This document shows, piece after piece, positions 8,365 to 17,933 of a stretch of 64,000 nt of DNA. Under the pieces are notes generated by a model. That model had not been told where the DNA came from. It saw only the letters and a list, made by a program, of their open reading frames with translations, and made no database searches. Made by a program: the position numbers and the translations under genes. Positions within the stretch are counted from its first letter, which is position 1. The number at the start of each line of letters is the position of its first letter. Origin of the DNA: Lentibacillus sp. CBA3610. Lineage in GTDB: Bacteria > Bacillota > Bacilli > Bacillales > Amphibacillaceae. Where the stretch lies: assembly GCF_013373365.1 (NCBI RefSeq), contig NZ_CP035925.1:3782001-3846000 (forward strand). The letters run 5' to 3'.

Positions 8365-8883
8365 ATGAACAATCTATTATTCTTTTTCAGTGCTATGTTA
8401 ATTGTTCTGCTTGTTTTACCATTGATTATCAAATACGTTAGGAAGAAAAAACGGTTTAACCTGATGAAAAAGTCAGGCATAAGAGACATTGACCGTATGA
8501 AGGGTTATCAGTTTGAAGTGTACCTGCAAGTATTGTTTAAGGAACTGGGGTATCGTCCAGTTGTGACACAAAAATCAGGTGACTACGGAGCAGATGTGGT
8601 GCTTAAAGGCAAAAATAAAATTGTAATACAGGCAAAACGCTATGGTTACAGACACAATGTCAGTATGGATGCTGTACGTGAAGTATTAGCAGCCATGTTT
8701 TTTTATCAAGCAGATGAAGCGTGGGTGATCACGAATTCCTTTTTCACGAAGCAGGCTAAAACACTAGCCAATGTATGCGGCGTAAAATTATTAAACCGGT
8801 ATGAGTTAGAGAAATTCATTGTGAAAATTAATCCAACGAAGCAGCCAAAACAATTCACACGGAAAAGGAGCGAATTAAGTTGA
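8365..8883 (+). CDS. Membrane-anchored Mrr-like (PD-(D/E)XK) nuclease domain protein
   Basis: A 172-residue protein. Residues about 3-24 form one transmembrane helix. Residues about 45-165 form an Mrr_cat restriction-endonuclease-like domain: G-Y-Q-F-E near its start, then SGDYGADVVL and VIQAKRY, giving the D...Q-x-K catalytic pattern. The ATG at 8365 is favoured by AAGGTGG upstream. Its stop overlaps the topoisomerase start by 4 bp, so the two are probably co-translated. Mrr-type enzymes normally cut modified foreign DNA; in a conjugative element it could instead process transferred DNA or attack competing elements. That role is inference. Confidence 0.8.
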   Translation: MNNLLFFFSAMLIVLLVLPLIIKYVRKKKRFNLMKKSGIRDIDRMKGYQFEVYLQVLFKELGYRPVVTQKSGDYGADVVLKGKNKIVIQAKRYGYRHNVSMDAVREVLAAMFFYQADEAWVITNSFFTKQAKTLANVCGVKLLNRYELEKFIVKINPTKQPKQFTRKRSELS

Positions 8884-11021
8884 CCGTTACATTAGTATTA
8901 GCCGAGAAGCCGAGTCAAGCGAAGCATTACGCAGAAGCTTTTCAACATGTCAGTCAAAAAGATGGCTATATGGAAGTGAACGATAATCGGTTCTTTCAAG
9001 ATAAAACATATATCACCTGGGGTTTTGGTCATTTGGTAGAGTTAGTTCCACCGGATGCTTATAATGAATCGTGGAAACAGTGGCAATTAGACAACTTACC
9101 CATATTCCCGAACACATTTCAATTTCAAGTAGGTAAGGATAAAACGAAACAGTTTAACGTTGTGAAGCAATTATTGAAGGAAACAGATGAAATCATTGTT
9201 GCAACTGATTGCGACCGTGAAGGTGAAAACATTGCCAGAAGTATTATCAAAATGGCCGGTGCTTCCGATAAACCAACTAAGCGTTTATGGATAAACTCAT
9301 TGGAAGTGGATGAAATTCAGAGTGGATTCAAGCAGCTAAAGGATGGGAACAACTATGTGTCATTATATAAAGAAGCCCAAACAAGACAATTGAGTGATTG
9401 GCTGGTCGGTATGAATGCATCCCGTTTATATACATTGCTCTTGCAGCAGAACGGCATGAAAGGCGTCTTCAGTGTCGGCAGGGTTCAAACGGTCACACTC
9501 TATTTATTGTATAAACGACAACAGGAAATTGAAAACTTTGTCTCTAAACCTTTTTTCGAATTGATTGGCAATGTGAGCGTCAAAAATGGTTCGTTTGATG
9601 CCAAAGTGAAAGCACGTTATCAAACGAAAGAGGATGCTATGAACAGCTTAGATGCTTATCGTCTATCATCTGGAGACAATCAAGGCACCATACAACAGGT
9701 TACAAAAGAACAGAAGAAACAGAAAGCACCGAAGCTGCATTCATTATCAACATTGCAAGCAACAGCCAATAAAAAATGGAAATACAGCCCGTCCGACGTC
9801 TTAAAAACAGCCCAATCATTATATGAGAAAAAATTATTATCCTACCCAAGAACGGACAGTCATTATATTACGGATAGTGAGTTTGCTTATTTAAAAAGTT
9901 ATCTATCAACCTATCAATCCTGTTTAAACGTAACCATGGATATCGTCTATCCTGATGCACGAAAACGTTATGTGGATGGATCTAAAGTACAGGAACATTA
10001 TGCGATCATTCCAACAAAACAGATACCAAACAAGCAGGATTTAACAGACAAAGAATGGAACATTTATCAGGAAATTGTGGCAAGGACACTCGTAATGTTT
10101 GCTGGCGATTATGAGTATGAAGAAACAAAGGTGGAGGTTGACGTAAATGGTTTGTGCTTTGAGAAAACCGGCAAAGTGGAGCTAAAGAAAGGCTGGAAAT
10201 CTTTATTTACGGAAGATACACCGGATACAGAGGATGAAGCTGAACAAGACAATACGGTTCTTCCGTCCATGCAGAAAGAGGAATCTTGTAACGTTGAGAT
10301 TGATATATCTGAGGGAAAAACGAAACCTCCGAAGGCCTATACGCAAGGTCAACTAATTAATGTCATGAAGCAGGCTGGTAAGGAAATCGATGATGAAGCA
10401 TTGCAGCATACATTGAAAAAAAATGAAGGGATTGGAACTGAAGCCACAAGAGCAGGTATCCTTGATACGTTGAAAAAGCAGCAATATATCGAGATAAACA
10501 AGAATAAAGTTTCGGTTACGGGGAAAGGCCAAATTTTATGTCAGGCTGTTGAAGGAACGGTTTTAGCCAGTCCAGAGATGACAGCCAAATGGGAAACTTA
10601 TCTACACAAAATCGGCCAAAATGAAGGCTCACAGGAACACTTCATTTCCAAAATAAAGCAGATGCTGGAATCACTTTTGAAGGATGCACCAGCAAAAATG
10701 AAGACGCTTGAATCACAATTTCAGGAGGTGAAAGAAGAGTCTACTGTAGGAGATTGCCCCATTTGCGGTAAAGAAGGAGGCAAAATAGAGAATAAAGGAA
10801 AGTTTTATGGCTGTTCTCGTTATCGAGATGGATGCACATTTACACTTCCTAAACGATTTTTAGGAAAAACAATCAGTGAAACGAATATTAAAAAGTTGCT
10901 GGTAGGTAACAAAACTAATTTAGTGAAAGGATTCAAGAGTAAAAAAGGAAAGACATTCGATGCGTACTTGCGCTATGATACATCAGAACAAAAATTAACA
11001 TTTGAGTTTCCGAAAGGGTGA
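8880..11021 (+). CDS. topB: DNA topoisomerase III (type IA), TraI-like plasmid/ICE form
   Basis: A 713-residue topoisomerase. A TOPRIM domain starts at LVLAEKPSQAK, with DCDREGE at residues 110-116 as the acidic metal-binding motif. The catalytic Tyr lies in LSYPRTDSH (about residue 322). The C-terminus carries a four-Cys zinc ribbon (CPICGKEGGK then GCSRYRDGC). It starts with TTG, preceded by AAAGGAG, and overlaps the nuclease gene. The pSK41/pGO1 tra regions carry such an enzyme as TraI/TrsI. It probably resolves or decatenates intermediates during element transfer or replication. Confidence 0.93.
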   Translation: MTVTLVLAEKPSQAKHYAEAFQHVSQKDGYMEVNDNRFFQDKTYITWGFGHLVELVPPDAYNESWKQWQLDNLPIFPNTFQFQVGKDKTKQFNVVKQLLKETDEIIVATDCDREGENIARSIIKMAGASDKPTKRLWINSLEVDEIQSGFKQLKDGNNYVSLYKEAQTRQLSDWLVGMNASRLYTLLLQQNGMKGVFSVGRVQTVTLYLLYKRQQEIENFVSKPFFELIGNVSVKNGSFDAKVKARYQTKEDAMNSLDAYRLSSGDNQGTIQQVTKEQKKQKAPKLHSLSTLQATANKKWKYSPSDVLKTAQSLYEKKLLSYPRTDSHYITDSEFAYLKSYLSTYQSCLNVTMDIVYPDARKRYVDGSKVQEHYAIIPTKQIPNKQDLTDKEWNIYQEIVARTLVMFAGDYEYEETKVEVDVNGLCFEKTGKVELKKGWKSLFTEDTPDTEDEAEQDNTVLPSMQKEESCNVEIDISEGKTKPPKAYTQGQLINVMKQAGKEIDDEALQHTLKKNEGIGTEATRAGILDTLKKQQYIEINKNKVSVTGKGQILCQAVEGTVLASPEMTAKWETYLHKIGQNEGSQEHFISKIKQMLESLLKDAPAKMKTLESQFQEVKEESTVGDCPICGKEGGKIENKGKFYGCSRYRDGCTFTLPKRFLGKTISETNIKKLLVGNKTNLVKGFKSKKGKTFDAYLRYDTSEQKLTFEFPKG

Positions 11022-11025
11022 TGAT

Positions 11026-11253
11026 ATGGATTTGTATGTGAATGGTGAGTATCAGTCCGTAGATATCGGTTATGTGAAGGAGATCAAAGAATCCAGTGTT
11101 GTATTCATTGTCAAAGACGGTGAAGTCGAAATAGATGTTGATCCTGTGACGCTGGATGTAATTAAAACCATTTGTATGGCTGATGAGGAAGCATTGATTC
11201 CGTTAGATATGGAGACGAATTCTGTCATCCTAGATGGTGAGCCAACCAAATAA
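11026..11253 (+). CDS. Small acidic protein of unknown function
   Basis: A 75-residue acidic, beta-rich protein (starts MDLYVNGEYQSVD) with no recognised domain. The ATG at 11026 follows GGGTGATG; a longer frame would overlap topB. It begins 5 bp after the topB stop and is followed by a terminator-like hairpin, so it ends the relaxase-topB operon. Confidence 0.6.
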   Translation: MDLYVNGEYQSVDIGYVKEIKESSVVFIVKDGEVEIDVDPVTLDVIKTICMADEEALIPLDMETNSVILDGEPTK

Positions 11254-11265
11254 AGCGATGTTTTC

Positions 11266-11296
11266 AAAAAGACTTCCACTTAGGGGGTCTTTTTTT
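11266..11296 (+). terminator. Intrinsic terminator after the mobL-topB operon
   Basis: AAAGAC...GTCTTT stem followed by a run of seven T residues. Confidence 0.75.
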
Positions 11297-11319
11297 AATA
11301 ATTTTGGAGGTGGTTGATT

Positions 11320-11787
11320 GTGCAAAACACGTATAAGATTGTTTCATCCTTTGAAGCGAACTGTCCTGCTGAATTAGTCATGAAGGATGGAAGGAAGCAA
11401 AAAGAAATAACGATAGGCATATGGAATCCAGAGCCGGATGACAGGGATGACTTGTATGTATGCTTATTTAACCCGGCTGAATATGAAGCTCCAGGACTCG
11501 ATGACTGGGACGATTCATTAGATGTTTATCAAATGGACGACATCCTGACACTAGATGCCTATGAGCAGTTGCAAATTGCGCTTTTTGACTATGAAGAGCC
11601 TTTTGAGATGGCATTATCTGAAAAAGAATTTTCGATTCATCCGACTGAAATATTGGAAGATGAACTGAAAGGTGAGTCGGCTAAAGCACAGATGAGATCG
11701 AATGAGAAGCAGCAACAATTTGATTATGGAGATGTGAGGGCTTCCTTAGTGGAGGTCCTTTTTTATTTACAATCATTTTTTATATAA
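11320..11787 (+). CDS. Acidic hypothetical protein
   Basis: A 155-residue Asp/Glu-rich protein with no domain I recognise (contains GIWNPEPDDRDDLYVCLFN). GGAGG lies 9 bases before GTG 11320, which is preferred to the TTG at 11314. The last 20 codons run through a terminator-like inverted repeat (GGGCTTCC ... GGAGGTCC then T-run, about 11737-11771). The reading frame may therefore once have ended earlier and been extended. It belongs to the accessory part of the conjugative element, upstream of ardC. Confidence 0.55.
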   Translation: MQNTYKIVSSFEANCPAELVMKDGRKQKEITIGIWNPEPDDRDDLYVCLFNPAEYEAPGLDDWDDSLDVYQMDDILTLDAYEQLQIALFDYEEPFEMALSEKEFSIHPTEILEDELKGESAKAQMRSNEKQQQFDYGDVRASLVEVLFYLQSFFI

Positions 11788-11799
11788 GGGTGATATCGT

Positions 11800-13596
11800 A
11801 TGGCTAAACGTAAAACATTGGAACAAAAGAAGGAAGAAGTTAAGGGCCTGACTACGAAAATGAATGACGCCATTGATTATTATTTTGAGTCGCCGGGACA
11901 AATGAATGAGTTAATGGCGTTCATGTTGAAGTTTTATCATTATTCACCGAAGAATGCAGCATTGATTCGCAGTCAGTTTGAAGGTGCAGAGGCTGTCGGT
12001 AGCTATAACTTCTGGAAGGATAAAGGATTTCAAGTTCAAAAAGGTGAAAAAGCTCTTAAGGTATTAGTGCCGAATAAAACGGCACCAAAATTCAAAACGG
12101 CTGAGGGCAAGTGGGAAAATATGAAATATGCAACAGAGCAGGAGAAGGGACAGATCTATAAAGGGGAACTTGAGCAACGAAAAAGCCGATTGTATTTTTC
12201 AACTGGCAATGTCTTTGATATAAGTCAGACGAATGCCAAAGAAAGTGATTTGCCGGAAATATTCCCGAATAAATGGATGGAAGGCGATGTTGCCAATTAT
12301 CACACGATGCTGGCGAGTATGCATAGAATAGGCGATAAACTGGATGTCACGATCGGTGAGCCGTTTGATGAACTTGGTGCAGCAAAAGGGGCATTTTATC
12401 ATAGCGTTCATGACAAGAATAATGGCCATATTGGTCTGAACCCTCGAAATGGCGAGCTGCAGAACGTTAAGACATTATTGCATGAACTTGCCCATGCCAA
12501 ACTGCATAATCCAAAGAATGAACATTATCAAGCGATGCCTGCAGAAGAAAAGGAATTTCAGGCGGAAATGACGGCTTATGCGGTAGCATCTTATTTTGAT
12601 ATTGATACAAGTGATTATTCTCTTCGTTACTTGGCCAATTGGACACAGGATAAAGAAATGAAAGATAAAGCCAAACTCTTGGACCATGTTCGTCAAACGG
12701 CTGTTGAATTTATTGATGAAATAGAACCTGATTTGGTAAAAGAACGTGATAAAGAACAAGAGCAAGAAAACGATATGTTGTTACTGGAGTACGGTATGAA
12801 TCAGATTACTGATGTAAAGGAAATATCTTTACAGGAAATGAAGTCATTTGCCAAAGGGAATACAAATGGTGCTGCATTTATTAAAATGCAAGCATCTGAG
12901 AATCTGAGGGATGAAGAGTATCAGAAACAGTTTAATGAAATATTTGCAGGTAAATATACTGTTATCGATAAAGCAATTGATGAACCGCAATTGTTGATTC
13001 AATGGTCGGAAGCACCGGAGTTAAAGGATAACACGATGTACCCTTTTGCAGAGGGAAATGATAAGATGGAAGCATTAGAGGAAAAGTATCAGCAGGAAAC
13101 AGGCTATCGTAAAACACGATACCATGTTGTTCTTCCAGTAAATGAATATTCAACAACGCCAAATATTGTTAGTATATCAGATAGATTGGATATTGGTGAT
13201 GGGGCATATATCCATCCTTATCATCATATTCGAAAAATGGGAGAGATGACAACTGGGCATCAAAAAATATTAGATGATGCTTACCACGATTATCTTATTG
13301 AAACAGAAAAAGAAGAATTAGAGGATTCAAAGATACAACAGCAACCTGAACTGGTCCAAAATAATTATGATGAGATGTTGTATTGGTATGAAATGTGCAA
13401 GCGGCCAGTATCGTTAGGCTGTCAGCCAAACGGGTTTATTGAATTTGATCATGATAAAGGAAAGCATGGAATTGTTGCTTACGATAGGGAGCTGACTGAT
13501 CAAGAATTAAATGATTATGAAATGAAGGAATGGGATCTTAAACAAGGGGAAAAAGACAAGAAAAAGATAAGGAAACTAGAAATGGAGCTACAGTAA
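11800..13596 (+). CDS. ArdC-type antirestriction protein (ssDNA-binding domain + zincin-like peptidase)
   Basis: A 598-residue protein. Residues about 1-150 form an ArdC-like ssDNA-binding domain (YYSPKNAALI-type region, SYNFWKDKGFQVQKGEKAL). Residues about 165-300 form a zincin-like metallopeptidase with HELAH at 228-232 and a downstream EFQAEMTAYAVA helix that may give the third zinc ligand. The C-terminal 280 residues hold one or more unassigned alpha/beta domains. ArdC proteins are carried by conjugative elements and are thought to protect incoming single-stranded DNA from host defences. It is likely expressed with the leading-region genes. Confidence 0.85.
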   Translation: MAKRKTLEQKKEEVKGLTTKMNDAIDYYFESPGQMNELMAFMLKFYHYSPKNAALIRSQFEGAEAVGSYNFWKDKGFQVQKGEKALKVLVPNKTAPKFKTAEGKWENMKYATEQEKGQIYKGELEQRKSRLYFSTGNVFDISQTNAKESDLPEIFPNKWMEGDVANYHTMLASMHRIGDKLDVTIGEPFDELGAAKGAFYHSVHDKNNGHIGLNPRNGELQNVKTLLHELAHAKLHNPKNEHYQAMPAEEKEFQAEMTAYAVASYFDIDTSDYSLRYLANWTQDKEMKDKAKLLDHVRQTAVEFIDEIEPDLVKERDKEQEQENDMLLLEYGMNQITDVKEISLQEMKSFAKGNTNGAAFIKMQASENLRDEEYQKQFNEIFAGKYTVIDKAIDEPQLLIQWSEAPELKDNTMYPFAEGNDKMEALEEKYQQETGYRKTRYHVVLPVNEYSTTPNIVSISDRLDIGDGAYIHPYHHIRKMGEMTTGHQKILDDAYHDYLIETEKEELEDSKIQQQPELVQNNYDEMLYWYEMCKRPVSLGCQPNGFIEFDHDKGKHGIVAYDRELTDQELNDYEMKEWDLKQGEKDKKKIRKLEMELQ

Positions 13597-14269
13597 ATTC
13601 CAAATTGTTACTATTACATTTTGATTCGATTGCTAATCAAGAGAAATATATTAGGAAAACGACTTACCATATTCGGTAAAGAGAAGGGATAAGGCTTGCT
13701 AAAATAAACGTCGAACAAAAATATCATGTTAAACGTGTAGGGGTGAATCATTCCGTTGGACTATAAGGGAAGCAAAGATGGAGGTTAGCATGATTTGTGA
13801 CATCACAAATGTGTCGGAGTATTTTTTTGTATCGTCAGCTGAATGAAACATCCTGGAGTTAATTGGTTTATTAATTTATCCAGCTTCTGATATGGGGAAC
13901 TGTGGATCTTTTAGGTGTGGGTAAGATGTTAAGCGAAAACACAGCCTTGTTTACAGACTTTTCATCCTTGTTTTCCGACATCCAGATACCTACAGGCATG
14001 ACATTTTCGTTATTTATTTTATTCCTTTCAAGTGCACTCCTCTCAACACTCCTGTCGTCTCTGTAAATACAAAAAAGACCGTCACCTATCACAAATAGAT
14101 TAACGACGGTCTAATGTAGAGAGGTGGGCATGAAACGGATTCCACTAAGATTTATTTGTATTTTTTCTTATATATTGAGATTCTTAGGCACTGAGGATAA
14201 AATTAAAAATAGTTGAAGTTGGTAAGGGTTTAGTGAATTAAATACCACATTTTATTGGGAGGAGAACTA
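13597..14269. other. Gene-poor stretch between ardC and the type III R-M system
   Basis: No convincing gene. It holds an 18-bp interrupted palindrome (13793-13810) and a minus-strand terminator-like hairpin (GACCGTC ... GACGGTC with T-run, about 14072-14112). A 73-codon minus-strand frame (13871-14092) starts inside that hairpin and has no ribosome binding site. The stretch probably marks the join between the conjugative module and the restriction island. Confidence 0.5.
13793..13810. promoter_or_regulatory. Palindrome ATTTGTGA-CA-TCACAAAT
   Basis: Perfect 8-bp arms around a 2-bp centre, resembling a dimeric regulator operator (Crp/Fnr-like TGTGA/TCACA halves). It shares TGTGACA with the longer palindrome at 20764-20789, on the other side of the restriction-modification genes. 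Confidence 0.5.
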
Positions 14270-14945
14270 ATGAGAGACAACAGCAATTTAAAAGAACTAG
14301 TTTTTGAAGCTCTTAGGGCAGATGAACGACTGTGGGATGATGAAGGAAAGGAATTGAATCAGAGACTTTTAATTGACTTAATAGATAGCTACGATAAAAA
14401 AGTAATAAATATCTTGTTGAGCCATGATGGAACGAGGAATAAATTTTTCGTACAAATAAATGGTGCATATGTTTTTAAAACAAATGATTTTAAGTTTTTT
14501 ATGGAAGAAAATAAAATAGATAATTCGTATACCGATTTTATTAACCGGATTGGTCTTTCCGATAATCAGGAGTTTATCAATAGTCGTGGTGAAGTTGTTG
14601 TTAACTTTCCATATAAAGATTGTATTTTAGCTGGTGGGCAAGCTACTGAAGAAGGGGAAGACATATATTTTGGGTATGAAGGTGAAAAAGTAAAAACAGT
14701 TAAAGGTGAAAAAGTTGTTCAACCAGCAGGTTTTAGAGAAAAACAAGCAAAAAGAAATGAAGTGTTTTTTAATGAGGTCTTAGCTCATGATGAGATTGAC
14801 AGGCTCTTAGATGAAAAAGCATTTGTTAATTGGAGTAGATTCACTACAGATGGAAAATCAGAAATAACAGAATTTAGAAGAGACGAAAACGGCTATTTGA
14901 AAGACAATATTGTGATAAAAGGAAATAATTTAATTGCGTTACACT

Positions 14946-16516
14946 GAATCAATTTCATAATTGCTCTTTTTAAAAACACAAAGACCTGCAGAATTTTTAA
15001 AATGGATTTTTTAAAATTCCTTTAAACAGGTTGTTATGCAGCCTGTTGTAGGTTTAGCTCTGCATTAATACGGTCTGCAGCTAATTTTGAAGCATTATAC
15101 ATCAAAGTAACGATGTCAAAATGGACTTTAGCACGTTCACCTGTGCGATTACGAACATTGTTGAGCTGGAAGAACTCCTTTAAATACGCATTAACGCGTT
15201 CCACTGCTGAACGACGGTTGTAAATAGCTTTCCAGGCTTTGGAGCCACGAGCCGGCGCTGTGTATCGTCTGAGGTCTTTGGTAATTTTCATCTTGAACAC
15301 TTTTTGGCAAATACCTTCATTGGCTAATGGGCAATCTTTGCATTCCTTCGGGCTCGTGTACTTCAGTGTTTCATATTTGGCATCGTAACTATCATAACGA
15401 TACGAATACTCACGGAAACAAGTCGGGGCAAAATACTTATCAAACCCAATTGGTTCCGATTCATTCCGTTTATTATAGGCAATAATGGATTGCTGCCCCA
15501 TTTGGTACACTTGCTGGTAAATCGGTTCAAAATCATAACCGGCATCCATCGTCTGATAACGCAGATCTGAAAGAGGCAAGCTTTCATCCATCCCTTTCAG
15601 TAAAGGAATCGCAGCTTTTCCGTCGTTCAGATTTGCGGATGAAAAAAGGGATTGTAAAATATATTGACTCGATGCACCGACCGCCAGATGGCCTTTATAG
15701 CCAAACCAGAATTCATTTTTGCCTTTACTGTTTTTCTTGACGCCCCATTGGGGATCCCGGGGAACTTCATCACGCAGTTCGGTTAAGGAAACGCCCAATT
15801 GGGCTTCAATTCGCTTGTCATAAAGCGGCATATTAGCTTCTTTTTCAGCTTGTTCCTTTAGCCATTGGTCACGCTCTTCCTTGGATTTGCGGCCGCGCTT
15901 TTTAGGCTCCGGCTTTGGCTTTTCTTCTTTAGGTGGTGCCTGATCGCGTGCTTCGAAGTGGGTTGCATCGATGGCGACTGTGTCATCAACGATAAAACCT
16001 TCCGCAATGGCTTGAAGGGCAACTTTTTCCTGTGCCTTTTCTAAAATGTTTGATTCGCTCAGCTTCGCAAAAAGCCGGGAATAAGAAGCTTCAGATGGGA
16101 TTGGATCAGAAACAAGAAATCCGCAATTCAGTTTAAAGGCAATATCGTCATTTAGACGTTTGACCAGGTCTTTTATCGTTGGGATACGCTCGATGTATCG
16201 AATGAAAATGGAAATAATCATCGCTGCATAATTCAGCTCTTTCGGCGCACCAAGTCGCGATTTTTTGGTCACTTCATGGTAAATCGAATCCAAATCAATC
16301 GCGGAAATGATTGCCTCATATTTTTGGGTAGGTTCCATTTCATATAATTCTTGGATGCCAAATAAGCTCGTTTGTCGTATAATGGTCATAGGAAGTTCCT
16401 CCAGTCTTTTTGGGACGTTTTGGTCGACTACCATTATACAAGATTTGGGGAGGTACTTCCTTTTTTATGCTTTTGAGCCCTTGCGGCAGAAGGACTAAGA
16501 ATTATGAAATTCGTTC
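14946..16516 (-). mobile_element. Complete 1571-bp insertion sequence with 18-bp imperfect inverted repeats and 5-bp target duplication
   Basis: The ends are GAATCAATTTCATAATTG (14946-14963) and, in reverse complement, GAACGAATTTCATAATTC (16499-16516), with 15 of 18 positions matching. ACACT flanks both sides (14941-14945 and 16517-16521) as the target duplication. One transposase gene fills the element on the minus strand. The clean ends and duplication point to a recent insertion. Confidence 0.93.
15034..16389 (-). CDS. DDE transposase of the IS inside mod
   Basis: A 451-residue transposase. A DUF772-like N-terminal domain (begins MTIIRQTSLFGIQELYEMEP) is followed by a DDE catalytic core with DDTVAIDATHFEARD (first Asp), YQTMDAGYD (second Asp) and, near the C-terminus, RRSAVERVNAYLKEFF (Glu). 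A Cys-rich segment (CKDCPLANEGICQK) lies between. The start at 16389 has GGAGGA 7 bases upstream; a longer frame to 16434 lacks one. The protein looks intact. It belongs to the IS4/IS5/IS1182-like superfamily; I cannot assign the exact family. Confidence 0.88.
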   Translation of the reverse strand: MTIIRQTSLFGIQELYEMEPTQKYEAIISAIDLDSIYHEVTKKSRLGAPKELNYAAMIISIFIRYIERIPTIKDLVKRLNDDIAFKLNCGFLVSDPIPSEASYSRLFAKLSESNILEKAQEKVALQAIAEGFIVDDTVAIDATHFEARDQAPPKEEKPKPEPKKRGRKSKEERDQWLKEQAEKEANMPLYDKRIEAQLGVSLTELRDEVPRDPQWGVKKNSKGKNEFWFGYKGHLAVGASSQYILQSLFSSANLNDGKAAIPLLKGMDESLPLSDLRYQTMDAGYDFEPIYQQVYQMGQQSIIAYNKRNESEPIGFDKYFAPTCFREYSYRYDSYDAKYETLKYTSPKECKDCPLANEGICQKVFKMKITKDLRRYTAPARGSKAWKAIYNRRSAVERVNAYLKEFFQLNNVRNRTGERAKVHFDIVTLMYNASKLAADRINAELNLQQAA

Positions 16517-17933
16517 ACACTCATTAAAAAAAGAATTCTCTAGCAGGATAAAACTTTGCTATATTGATGTACCTTTTAATACTAGTTCAGACAGTTTTGC
16601 TTATAACGATAGGTTTAATCATTCAACTTGGCTTACATTCATGAAAAATCGTTTAGAAGTGACCAAAACACTAATGAAAAAAGATGGATTAATATTTGTC
16701 CATTGTGATAAGAATGAAGATGCCTATTTAAAAGTATTAATGGATGAAATTTTTGATCGGGAAAATTATATAACATCAATTTCTGTAAAATCTAATTCAA
16801 TTTCTGGCAACAAAACAAGATTTAAAAATAAAACTATATTAAAAAATAAAGATACCATATTAGTGTATAAAGGGGATGGGGAAGTCACTATTAACCCTCA
16901 GTATACTGAAAAAACGAAGTGGGATACACACTACAATGCCTTTTTAGAAGTTGTAGATGAAGGAAAAAACATTTATAAACCTCGACGTCTGAAGGATGTT
17001 TTAATTGAGAACAGTATTATTGATTCGGCTACTACCATTACTGAGGATTTTATTAACAATAAACTTTTTATGGAATTCTGTATTAAACATAAAAGTCAAA
17101 TTTACCGGTTAGTTAATTCAATTCCAGCTGATATTAAATCGAAAAGTTTAGAGAGCGAAAACAAAGTAATAAAATATAGCGATACAGACGGTAACATTCA
17201 ATATGCCTTAAATGGTAGTAGGATCGCATTTTTATCAGGGGCTGTACAAGAAATAGATGGTTATGAAAAATTAGCCCAACTTTTAGGGGATATGTGGTCA
17301 GATATTGATTTTCAAAACACTCAAAACGAAGGTGGCAAAGGTGTATCCTTCCCTACAGGGAAAAAGCCCGAAAAGCTACTGCAAAGAATCATTGATATGG
17401 CAACAAAAAAAGGTGACATTGTATTAGACTTTTTCATGGGGTCAGCAACAACACAAGCTGTAGCAATGAAGTTAGATCGTCAATTTATTGGTATTGAACA
17501 AATGGATTATATTGAAGATATATCAGTTAAGCGTCTTAATAATGTGATTAATGGTGAAAAAGGCGGGATTTCTAAAGCCGTCAATTGGGATGGTGGTAGA
17601 GATTTCATATATTGTGAACTTGCAAAATGGAACGAATCAGCAAAAGAAAAGATCATCAAATGTGATAACTACAATGAATTAGTGAGTTTGTTTTCTAAGC
17701 TTTGTGAAAAATATTTCTTACATTATAATATTAAAGTTAAAGAATTCCAAGAAAAAATTATAAAAAAAGATGAATTTATAAATCTAACTCTTGATGAGCA
17801 AAAAAAAATGTTTATTCAAATGTTGGATTTAAATCAGATGTATATACACCGAACGGAAATGGAAGATAGTAAATATGGGATTGATGAAAGAGATCAAGAA
17901 TTAACAAAGTTATTTTATGAGGGGGATTAAAAT

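Larger units (their letters stand above)
14270..17930 (+). pseudogene. mod: Type III DNA methyltransferase Mod, split by an insertion sequence
   Basis: Codons before the IS (14270-14944) and after it (from 16521) join in frame as IALH-SLKKEF if the IS and one copy of the 5-bp duplication are removed, giving about 694 residues. The start is the ATG at 14270 with GGGAGGAG upstream. The 3' part carries the beta-class layout: YIDVPFNTSSDSF at the DPPY position, the target recognition region, then DFFMGSATT and FIGIEQMDYI for SAM binding. Both motifs deviate from the usual DPPY and FxGxG. As it stands Mod is interrupted, so neither methylation nor a Mod-Res complex is expected. Confidence 0.9.

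Noticed and set aside
13871-14092. 73-codon minus-strand frame
   Set aside because: Its start lies inside a terminator-like hairpin, it has no ribosome binding site, and the product resembles nothing known.
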